Of a stretch of DNA of 5,151 nucleotides, positions 1-5,035 are shown piece after piece. The position numbers and the translations under genes are program-made. The number at the start of each line of letters is the position of its first letter. The first letter of the stretch is position 1. Origin of the DNA: Spartobacteria bacterium (GTDB taxonomy: Bacteria > Verrucomicrobiota > Verrucomicrobiia > Chthoniobacterales > UBA10450); the NCBI GenBank assembly GCA_003445855.1, contig DMCG01000228.1, positions 10,394 to 15,544 on the forward strand. Direction: 5' to 3'. Below the pieces are notes generated by a model that saw only the letters and a list, made by a program, of their open reading frames with translations, was not told the origin of the DNA and ran no database searches.

Positions 1-339
1 GAGATCGCGATGCGCGCCGGCGTCGATTTCATCAAAACATCGACGGGCAAGATTTCGCCCGCTGCGACGATGCCGGTCACGCTCGTCATGCTCGAAGCAA
101 TCCGCGATTACTTTTATGAAACGGGTATTCGCATCGGGATGAAACCAGCCGGCGGCATTCGCACCGCCAAGCAAGCGCTCGCCTGGCTCGTCATGCTCAA
201 GGAAACGCTCGGCGACGATTGGCTTACGCCCGATCTCTTTCGCTTCGGCGCCAGCACGCTCGTCAACGACGTGCTGATGCAAATCGTGAAGACTGTCGAT
301 GGAAACTACCAGGGCCCCGATTATTTTTCGTTGCCCTGA
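1..339 (+). CDS. deoC: Deoxyribose-phosphate aldolase, C-terminal part (5' end outside window)
   Basis: Class I aldolase that cleaves 2-deoxy-D-ribose 5-phosphate to glyceraldehyde 3-phosphate and acetaldehyde in cytosolic deoxynucleoside catabolism. The reading frame is open from base 1 and gives the last 112 residues. Two signatures are plain. The FIKTSTGK motif at fragment residues 10-17 carries the Schiff-base lysine (K12, equivalent to E. coli Lys167). The KPAGGIRT motif at 48-55 carries the second active-site lysine (K48, equivalent to Lys201). FRFGAST near residue 80 matches the phosphate-binding end of the TIM barrel. The lysines are 36 residues apart against 34 in E. coli, so there is a small insertion. 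The tail after RFGAS is longer than in the short E. coli type and suggests the long DERA form of about 320-350 residues. The catalytic Asp102 equivalent lies outside the window. The last 19 bases overlap the 3' end of the opposite-strand gene. Confidence 0.95.
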   Translation, partial: EIAMRAGVDFIKTSTGKISPAATMPVTLVMLEAIRDYFYETGIRIGMKPAGGIRTAKQALAWLVMLKETLGDDWLTPDLFRFGASTLVNDVLMQIVKTVDGNYQGPDYFSLP

Positions 340-995
340 GCGGCGCGCTTTTCCTTTTCTCCCCAGAGATGGAATGTGTAAGTGAAAACTACGTAGCCAA
401 GAACGTGATGAGGACTGTCGTTGGTGACGTAGATCGCGGGGTTGACTTGAAAATCTTTCGTCAGGTTGCAGGTGAAACCAATGGTGGATGAGTTGCCCGA
501 GCCACTTTGGAAATCGACCTGCGCGCGCCAGGTCTCATTGAAATCGTAGGCGTAACCGACGATCGCTTCGTTGCGAAAATCGACATGCGTCGTGCCCACA
601 ATGAACTTGTGATGTTCCATGTAATAACCCGCTTCGATGAATGGTTGAGGATCGACATGACTGTGCGGCGACCAGTTCACGAAGCCGATCGAGAGCAGAT
701 ATGGCTCTTTCTGAATCAGCCCGAGTTCAGTGCCAAAGATCAGCTCGTTCGGCTGGAAACCTTTGAAAACGGCGACTTCCGCCCACTTGGTTAATCCCAT
801 CTCGGCTTGCAGCTCATACGGATTCGCGATGCGCTCGCTTTGCGCCTGAAAGCTGAGCGAAAGATCGCCTTCGGGTTGAAGGTCAGGCGTCACGATTTGG
901 CTCAGCCCTTTCGTGGTCGCGAAAGAGGCGTGCGCCGTCGCAAGGCTGCCGGCTGCGGCCAGAAAGGAAGAAGCGATCAAATGTCGGAGCTGCAT
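321..995 (-). CDS. Secreted beta-strand-rich protein, probable small outer-membrane beta-barrel
   Basis: Not a family I can name. The 224-residue product starts with a typical signal peptide: MQLRH, a hydrophobic run rich in Ala and Leu, and a likely cut after AHA at residue 23. The mature part alternates hydrophobic and polar residues in short strands (around 44-52, 60-78, 84-107, 118-127, 131-151, 155-164, 170-177, 185-191 and 198-209), with Gly/Asn/Asp turns and many aromatics. This is what a small outer-membrane barrel looks like. The last strand ends HVLGYVVFTYTFHLW, but a charged tail of about 13 residues follows, whereas classic outer-membrane proteins end on an aromatic residue. I chose the ATG at 993-995 because it places the signal peptide at the N-terminus; an in-frame GTG at 1032-1034 would add 13 residues that do not suit export. 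No Shine-Dalgarno is visible. A periplasmic beta-sandwich is the main alternative. Confidence 0.75.
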   Translation of the reverse strand: MQLRHLIASSFLAAAGSLATAHASFATTKGLSQIVTPDLQPEGDLSLSFQAQSERIANPYELQAEMGLTKWAEVAVFKGFQPNELIFGTELGLIQKEPYLLSIGFVNWSPHSHVDPQPFIEAGYYMEHHKFIVGTTHVDFRNEAIVGYAYDFNETWRAQVDFQSGSGNSSTIGFTCNLTKDFQVNPAIYVTNDSPHHVLGYVVFTYTFHLWGEKEKRAAQGNEK

Positions 996-1092
996 GGGAT
1001 GGAGTCGTTGGATCGTTAAATCATTAAAACGCACGCGCTTTCTTTTTGCGTGCGAGGAGTGTTCGATCGGATTAAATGTTCATGTCGATCTT
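996..1092. promoter_or_regulatory. Divergent intergenic region between the barrel gene and the aldehyde dehydrogenase
   Basis: These 97 bases must hold the start signals of two genes transcribed away from each other. The region is AT-rich compared with its flanks. On the + strand, TTGCGT at 1047-1052 and TTAAAT at 1072-1077 are a weak -35/-10 candidate, with a long 19-base spacer. On the - strand, AT-rich words around 1014-1028 could serve as a -10, but no good -35 accompanies them. Neither gene has a Shine-Dalgarno. The region also holds the hairpin at 1030-1054. That it is a control region is inferred from gene layout; the exact promoter elements are uncertain. Confidence 0.4.
1030..1054. 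repeat. Perfect 7-bp inverted repeat (hairpin or operator candidate)
   Basis: CGCACGC at 1030-1036 is the exact reverse complement of GCGTGCG at 1048-1054, separated by an 11-base pyrimidine-rich spacer. It lies between the two divergent starts and overlaps the candidate -35 of the dehydrogenase. It could be an operator for a dimeric regulator controlling both genes, or a leader stem. On the + strand the T-rich part is in the loop and not after the stem, so it is not a normal terminator. Confidence 0.4.
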
Positions 1093-2637
1093 ATGCCGAG
1101 AAAAAATTCCCGCCATAGTTCCGCCATTGTCGTTCGCGAGGAAAAAACGCTCGATCACCGCGTGGCGCTTCCACTCAGCGAGCGGCGATTGAGCTTCGGC
1201 GACCGCTGGAGCTACGCGCCCGCGCCCGAGGCGAGCGATTACATCAAGCTTCGCCCACGCTACAAATTGTTCATCGGCGGCAAATTCGTCGCGCCGCGCT
1301 CCGGCAAATATTTCGATTCAATCAATCCGGCCACCGAAGAAAAGCTGGCCGAGATCGCGGAGGCCGATGCGCACGATGTCGATCTTGCAGTGAAAGCGGC
1401 GCGGCGCGCTTACAACAACACCTGGAGCAAAATCCCCGGGCGCGAGCGGGGGAAGTTTCTCTACCGCATCGCGCGGCTGATTCAGGAAAAATCGAGAGAA
1501 CTGGCCGTGCTCGAATCGATGGACGGCGGCAAAACGATCAGGGAATCGCGCGACATCGATCTGCCGCTGGTTGCCGCCCATTTTTTTTATTACGCGGGCT
1601 GGGCCGACAAACTCGAATATGCATTTCCGGGCAGAACGCCACGCCCGCTCGGTGTGGCCGGTCAAATTATCCCGTGGAATTTTCCGCTTTTAATGGCGGC
1701 GTGGAAGCTCGCTCCTGCGCTGGCATGCGGAAATACCTGCGTACTCAAGCCGGCCGAAACCACGAGCATCACCGCGATACACCTCGCGGAGATTTTTCAA
1801 GCGGCCGAACTTCCCGACGGTGTCGTCAACATTGTCACCGGCGCCGGTGAAACCGGGAAGGCGATTGTCGATCATCCGAAGATCGACAAGATCGCGTTCA
1901 CCGGATCGACATCGGTCGGCAAATTGCTCACGCAAGCGGTCGTCGGCACAAAGAAAAAGCTCACGCTCGAACTAGGCGGCAAAGCCGCCAACATCATTTT
2001 CGAAGACGCGCCGATCGATCAAGCGGTCGAAGGAATCATCTCCGGCATTTATTTCAATCAGGGCCATGTTTGTTGCGCCGGTTCGCGGTTGCTCGTGCAG
2101 GAAGGAATTTTTCCGGCCGTCATCCGCAAGCTACGCGATCGCATCGCGACACTGCGCGTCGGAAATCCGCTCGACAAAAACACGGACATTGGCGCGATCA
2201 ATTCGCGGATGCAGCTCGACAAAATCTGCGAGCTCGTCGACAGCGGACTCAAACAAGGCGCTGAACTTGTGCAGTCGCGGGTGCGATTGCCGGCAAAAGG
2301 TTACTGGTATCCGCCGAGCTTTTTTACCGGCGTCACCGCTTCGCATCGCATCGCACAAGAAGAAATCTTCGGGCCCGTGCTTAGCGTGATGACCTTCCGT
2401 ACGCCCGAGGAAGCGATCGAGCGCGCAAACAACACACCCTACGGATTAAGCGCCGGCGTGTGGACGGACAAAGGCAGCAAGATTTTCAAGATTGTGAACA
2501 AACTGCGCGCCGGCGTGGTTTGGGCGAACACTTACAACAAATTCGATCCGACCAGCCCGTTCGGCGGCTACAAAGAAAGCGGCTTCGGCCGCGAAGGCGG
2601 ATTGCACGGCTTGCTGCCGTATCTCGCGCCGAATTAG
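1093..2637 (+). CDS. Aldehyde dehydrogenase (NAD(P)+-dependent, ALDH superfamily)
   Basis: Oxidises an aldehyde to the carboxylate with NAD(P)+ in the cytosol. The 514-residue protein shows the whole family core: IPWNFPL at 193-199 with the oxyanion Asn196, KPAE at 219-222 for cofactor binding, the Rossmann motif FTGSTSVG at 269-276, ELGGK at 293-297 with the general base Glu293, the nucleophile Cys327 in GHVCCAGSR, and EIFGP at 424-428. Glu293 and Cys327 are 34 residues apart, as in human ALDH2. The end, around SGFGREGGLHGL, is typical. About 58 residues precede the usual start of the fold (LFIGGKF), including a YAPAPE segment that I recall from dehydrogenases encoded near deoC in other phyla. 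I chose the ATG at 1093 because the frame further up (GTG at 913) runs antisense through the neighbouring gene's signal peptide. Acetaldehyde from DeoC is a likely but unproven substrate. A second dehydrogenase, which I recall following this type in some genomes, is absent; the next gene converges instead. Confidence 0.93.
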   Translation: MPRKNSRHSSAIVVREEKTLDHRVALPLSERRLSFGDRWSYAPAPEASDYIKLRPRYKLFIGGKFVAPRSGKYFDSINPATEEKLAEIAEADAHDVDLAVKAARRAYNNTWSKIPGRERGKFLYRIARLIQEKSRELAVLESMDGGKTIRESRDIDLPLVAAHFFYYAGWADKLEYAFPGRTPRPLGVAGQIIPWNFPLLMAAWKLAPALACGNTCVLKPAETTSITAIHLAEIFQAAELPDGVVNIVTGAGETGKAIVDHPKIDKIAFTGSTSVGKLLTQAVVGTKKKLTLELGGKAANIIFEDAPIDQAVEGIISGIYFNQGHVCCAGSRLLVQEGIFPAVIRKLRDRIATLRVGNPLDKNTDIGAINSRMQLDKICELVDSGLKQGAELVQSRVRLPAKGYWYPPSFFTGVTASHRIAQEEIFGPVLSVMTFRTPEEAIERANNTPYGLSAGVWTDKGSKIFKIVNKLRAGVVWANTYNKFDPTSPFGGYKESGFGREGGLHGLLPYLAPN

Positions 2638-3743
2638 TTATTGTCGATCTTGCCCTCGGAGAAATCTGCTTGCGAGTCCAAGTACACGAGGACAAATGCA
2701 ATTCCGAGCAGCGGCCGCAGCAGGGTCTCCACAAGACCGAGTATGAAGCGGGCGAGGTTGAAAGCTTGAGACTTTGAGTTTGCCGTCAGCGCCTGAAGCA
2801 GCGCTTGCGGATCCTGCGAGGTGGTCAACTGGTGAAAATAATGCCGGATCGATGGCCACTCCGGTCCGACATTGATCGCGAGCACGAACGCCGACCAGAT
2901 TGAAAAAAGAAGAACGCCCCGCCAGAGCGGGCGACGAAACCAGGGCCGGTCGCGCTCGCCGCGCGCGAGTTGTTTGCTTTGGCGCAATGCGCCGGTGGCG
3001 TCCGATTCCGCGAGAACCGCGAATTGCTGCCAAAAGAGGAAGTTGACGAACAACCGTCCGACGATCCAAACCTGAAAAGCAAGCACGGTGAGCACGAGCA
3101 AGATCGACAATAAGGAAAGAGGGCCGCTCATGATCATCCAGATGATTGCCAGCGGAAGCGCAGTCCAAAAAAAGTAAGCGCCGTAGACAAAGATGCAGAG
3201 CATCGCAACGCGCGGCCAAAATTTCAAAACGTCGTGGAGAAGGCCGAAGATTCGCGCCTTATGACCGGCGGCTATTTCAGCGGTTACGATCTGAATGCCG
3301 GCGATAAATGCGGGCCACGCGGCAAGACTGAGGAGGAGCATGCAAAAGGTGAACATGGCCGCAATCAGCGTGCGCAAATCGGCTTTCATCTCGGCTGATG
3401 CGCCCAAAGCGGAACCGCTCAGTTGCGCGCAAATGGACGGCAGCGCCACGAGCAGGGTCAGATAGAAGAATTGAAAAAAACCTTTCCGATAAATCCGAAG
3501 GGTCTCGCTCAAAATTTGGGCGAAGCTGCGTCGAGGAAGTGACACATCAGACGTGCGCCTTTCCAACTGGACTGATTCGAAAAGGCCGGGAATTTCCGCC
3601 GCGGTTGTCCAAAGATCGACATCGGCGCTGCGCGCCTGGTTTGGAGCAAGCAGGCGGCCCTCATCCCGCCACTCACGCAAGGTTTCGATGTCGGCCGGTC
3701 CATATTCCTTGCCCTGGACGCGGACAATCCATTCTTCGGCCAT
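2634..3743 (-). CDS. GYF_2-domain integral membrane protein of unknown function
   Basis: The 369-residue product has two parts. Residues 3-56 match the bacterial GYF_2 (DUF4339) pattern: a short strand with EWIV, the GKEYGP turn at 11-16, an EELR-like helix (IETLREWRDEGRL) and DLW near 43-45. Such domains are thought to bind peptides. After a linker comes a membrane region with about six hydrophobic segments, roughly at 90-108, 124-150, 178-203, 207-232, 276-292 and 330-354. The last one ends VLVYLDSQAD, resembling the closing YxD motif of the bacterial membrane domains annotated as GPDPase_memb or DUF975. No catalytic motif is visible, so a scaffold or membrane-organising role is only a guess. 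I chose the ATG at 3741-3743 because it directly precedes the GYF_2 fold; the frame stays open to 3965, but those 74 residues are basic and low-complexity. No Shine-Dalgarno is seen. The stop overlaps the dehydrogenase stop region by 4 bp, tail-to-tail. Confidence 0.85.
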   Translation of the reverse strand: MAEEWIVRVQGKEYGPADIETLREWRDEGRLLAPNQARSADVDLWTTAAEIPGLFESVQLERRTSDVSLPRRSFAQILSETLRIYRKGFFQFFYLTLLVALPSICAQLSGSALGASAEMKADLRTLIAAMFTFCMLLLSLAAWPAFIAGIQIVTAEIAAGHKARIFGLLHDVLKFWPRVAMLCIFVYGAYFFWTALPLAIIWMIMSGPLSLLSILLVLTVLAFQVWIVGRLFVNFLFWQQFAVLAESDATGALRQSKQLARGERDRPWFRRPLWRGVLLFSIWSAFVLAINVGPEWPSIRHYFHQLTTSQDPQALLQALTANSKSQAFNLARFILGLVETLLRPLLGIAFVLVYLDSQADFSEGKIDNN

Positions 3744-3778
3744 TATGTATTTAAGCGCGAATCGGCCAAAATTGTAAG

Positions 3779-3795
3779 GCGATTGTGCCAATCGC
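3779..3795. repeat. Perfect 7-bp inverted repeat, left member of a hairpin pair
   Basis: GCGATTG at 3779-3785 pairs exactly with CAATCGC at 3789-3795 around a 3-base TGC loop. It stands 35 bp upstream of the GYF_2 start codon and only 3 bases from the next hairpin. It may be an operator, a cruciform, or half of a REP-type doublet. Confidence 0.5.
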
Positions 3796-3798
3796 GTC

Positions 3799-3816
3799 GG
3801 CGGCTGCCCAGCCGCC
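3799..3816. repeat. GC-rich 8-bp palindrome, right member of a hairpin pair
   Basis: GGCGGCTG at 3799-3806 is the exact reverse complement of CAGCCGCC at 3809-3816, with only CC between them. As RNA it would fold with a 6-bp stem and a TGCCCA loop. No T-tract follows on either strand, so a simple terminator is unlikely. With the hairpin at 3779-3795 it forms a doublet inside a divergent promoter region. Confidence 0.5.
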
Positions 3817-3868
3817 CTGCAAAAGCCTGTTTTCAACTGCCGCGATTCAGTTAATCCTGTCTTCCGAA

Positions 3869-4780
3869 ATGAAGCTGCTTTTGATCGACGGGCATTATTA
3901 CGTGTATCGCTCTTTTTTCGCGATCCAGAATCTCTCAAATTCCCGTGGCGAACCGACGAACGCAATTTTCGGGTTCACAAAAACTCTTCGGCGCATGTTG
4001 AAAGATTTGCAGCCCGAGCTGGGCGCCGTTTTTTGGGATGAAGGTCTGCCGCAAAAGCGAATGGAACTGCAGCCCGCCTACAAGGAAACGCGCAAGGAGA
4101 TGCCGCAGCCGATGATTCCGCAGCTCGATTTCATCCAAAAGCTGACTCCACTGCTCGGTTTCCGGAACATTTCGCTGCCCAACACGGAGGCGGACGACTT
4201 GATGGGCTGTTACACGCTCGCTGCCTGCAAACGCGGCGTCGAAGTCGTGCTCGCGACAAATGACAAGGATTTGTTTCAGCTCGTCGGCTCATGCGTGAAA
4301 GTTTACACCACGGCCAAAGCCGATCTCGCATCGCCCAAAGATACGTTTGCGCTTCTGGGCGAAGCTGAGGTGACCGCAAAATGGGAGGTCCCGCCGAATC
4401 TGATCGGCGACGTCCTTGCTCTGGCCGGCGATTCGGTTGACAACATCCCGGGCGTTGGGCTCGGCCGCAAAACCGCCGCCGCGCTGATTCGCGAATTCGG
4501 CGGATTGGAAGCTTTGCTGGGCAAGATCGACAAGGTGAAAAATCAGCGCACCCGCGAAAAGCTGCTCAACGCGCGCGACCAGATCCTACAGAACCGGAAG
4601 ATGGTTGAGCTCGATTGCGATCTGGAATTGCCGCTGGCAATCGATGATCTCCGGATCAAGCCCGAGTATCCCGGCCTGATTGCTGCCCTGGAAAAGTGCG
4701 AATTTAAATCGCTCTTGCAGGAAGTCCGCGAGGAAGCGGCTCGAATGGCAAGCGGAAGTCAGTCCGAGTTGCAATTATAA
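3869..4780 (+). CDS. Stand-alone 5'-3' exonuclease (FEN / DNA polymerase I N-terminal type)
   Basis: Metal-dependent structure-specific nuclease that removes 5' flaps and RNA primers during replication and repair. The 303 residues equal the isolated 5'-nuclease domain of DNA polymerase I; the gene stops without 3'-5' exonuclease or polymerase domains. Visible family marks are LLIDGHYYVYRSFFA at 4-18 with metal ligand Asp7, FWDEG at 55-59 with Asp57, YKETR at 71-75 (the conserved YKxxR), TEADD at 106-110 with Glu107, Asp109 and Asp110, TNDKDLFQL at 130-138 with Asp132 and Asp134, and GDSVDNIPGVG at 187-197 with Asp188 and Asp191. The last runs into the helix-hairpin-helix DNA-binding segment GLGRKTAAALI at 197-207. 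All expected acidic metal ligands are present, so it should be active. I chose the ATG at 3869 because the family starts exactly there; an in-frame GTG at 3785 would translate the palindromes upstream. No Shine-Dalgarno is seen. E. coli ExoIX (Xni) is a comparable stand-alone protein but lacks some of these ligands, so I give no symbol. Confidence 0.93.
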   Translation: MKLLLIDGHYYVYRSFFAIQNLSNSRGEPTNAIFGFTKTLRRMLKDLQPELGAVFWDEGLPQKRMELQPAYKETRKEMPQPMIPQLDFIQKLTPLLGFRNISLPNTEADDLMGCYTLAACKRGVEVVLATNDKDLFQLVGSCVKVYTTAKADLASPKDTFALLGEAEVTAKWEVPPNLIGDVLALAGDSVDNIPGVGLGRKTAAALIREFGGLEALLGKIDKVKNQRTREKLLNARDQILQNRKMVELDCDLELPLAIDDLRIKPEYPGLIAALEKCEFKSLLQEVREEAARMASGSQSELQL

Positions 4781-4781
4781 T

Positions 4782-4837
4782 GTAGCGCAAGCCTCCGGCT
4801 TGCGAATCAGGGTCACAAGCGAGACGCTTGTGCTACT
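4782..4837. repeat. REP-like twin-hairpin element directly after the exonuclease stop
   Basis: Two perfect 8-bp hairpins with 3-base loops stand side by side. CGCAAGCC/GGCTTGCG spans 4786-4804 with loop TCC, and CACAAGCG/CGCTTGTG spans 4814-4832 with loop AGA; 9 bases separate them. The outer edges are also inverted: GTAGCGCAAGC at 4782-4792 matches the reverse complement of GCTTGTGCTAC at 4827-4837 with one mismatch, so the whole 56-bp unit is itself an imperfect palindrome. It begins 2 bases after the stop codon. This design, with an inverted pair of related hairpins in a non-coding gap, is that of REP/BIME elements moved by RAYT transposases. It may also block RNA decay or weakly terminate (TTTT at 4837-4840). 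Copy number elsewhere cannot be seen here. Confidence 0.65.
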
Positions 4838-4859
4838 TTTCTCGTAAAAAATTCGAACG

Positions 4860-4903
4860 CGAACCTAACCGAAGTGTCGAACTCAACAGGTTAAGGCGGT
4901 TCG
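4860..4903 (+). promoter_or_regulatory. Imperfect stem with bulge, possible partner of the downstream terminator
   Basis: CGAACC at 4860-4865 can pair with GGTTCG at 4898-4903, and TAACC at 4866-4870 with GGTTA at 4889-4893, leaving a 4-base AGGC bulge on one side and an 18-base loop. The right arm shares bases 4900-4903 with the terminator-like stem that starts at 4900, so the two folds exclude each other in RNA. I recognise no known riboswitch class in it. It may be chance pairing. Confidence 0.3.
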
Positions 4904-4965
4904 GGTGGCTGCACGTTCTCGTATTTGTTGTTTCTCCTTGGCGTGCACCGCCCGAATCTTTTTTG
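4900..4965 (+). terminator. Rho-independent terminator-like hairpin with T-tract
   Basis: TTCGGGTGG at 4900-4908 pairs with the 3' arm at 4948-4956 (one T-G wobble). After one bulged C at 4909, TGCAC at 4910-4914 pairs with GTGCA at 4943-4947, giving a stem of about 14 bp. TCTTTTTT at 4957-4964 follows directly, as expected for intrinsic termination on the + strand. The loop is long, 28 bases, which is the main weakness. It would end transcripts coming from the exonuclease gene before the amidohydrolase gene. Confidence 0.5.
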
Positions 4966-4985
4966 CCGTTCCAACGTGAGCGGAG

Positions 4986-5015
4986 TTGCGGTTGCCAGCC
5001 TTCTCTCCCTATGAT
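4986..5015 (+). promoter_or_regulatory. Candidate promoter for the amidohydrolase gene
   Basis: TATGAT at 5010-5015 differs from the sigma-70 -10 consensus at one base. TTGCGG at 4986-4991 is a partial -35 (TTG conserved), with an 18-base spacer. Transcription would start near 5022 and leave a leader of about 14 bases before the ATG at 5036. Placement after the terminator-like stem makes sense for an independent transcript. Primary sigma factors of this phylum may prefer other boxes. Confidence 0.4.
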
Positions 5016-5035
5016 GTTTTCCTAGACGGTGGTCT

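Larger units (their letters stand above)
3744..3868. promoter_or_regulatory. Divergent intergenic region between the GYF_2 gene and the exonuclease
   Basis: These 125 bases separate two divergent genes and must carry both promoters. The segment next to the GYF_2 start (3744-3780) is AT-rich, with ATACATA-like words just before that ATG on the - strand. The middle holds two adjacent hairpins (3779-3795 and 3799-3816). The right part (3819-3868) contains TTCAAC and TTAATC words that are only poor promoter matches. I cannot place transcription starts with confidence. No Shine-Dalgarno precedes either start. Confidence 0.35.

Noticed and set aside
507..794. Open + strand frame of 95 codons within the barrel gene region
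   Set aside because: It is the shadow of the - strand gene, which has a signal peptide and regular beta pattern; the + frame shows no recognisable domain.
913..1092. N-terminal extension of the aldehyde dehydrogenase from a GTG at 913
   Set aside because: The 60 added residues run antisense through the neighbour's start and signal peptide, are Arg/Cys-rich and resemble no dehydrogenase N-terminus.
2638..3219. Open - strand frame of 193 codons inside the GYF_2 gene
   Set aside because: It is an alternative frame of the membrane protein, rich in Arg, Ser and Ala with no consistent domain, and fully contained in a better-supported gene.
3785..3868. GTG start at 3785 for the exonuclease
   Set aside because: Family proteins begin at the hydrophobic strand with Asp7; the extra 28 residues translate palindromic intergenic DNA.
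3744..3965. Upstream extension of the GYF_2 protein by 74 residues
   Set aside because: It would overlap the divergent exonuclease start, and its residues are basic and low-complexity; the GYF_2 fold begins right after the ATG at 3743.
4782..4837. CRISPR array start
   Set aside because: There is only one unit, no regular repeat-spacer pattern and no cas gene; the inverted structure fits a REP-like element better.
4850..4910. Possible tRNA, prompted by GGTTCG and TTCGAA words
   Set aside because: No T-arm with paired 5-bp stem, no anticodon arm of correct size and no 7-bp acceptor stem on either strand.
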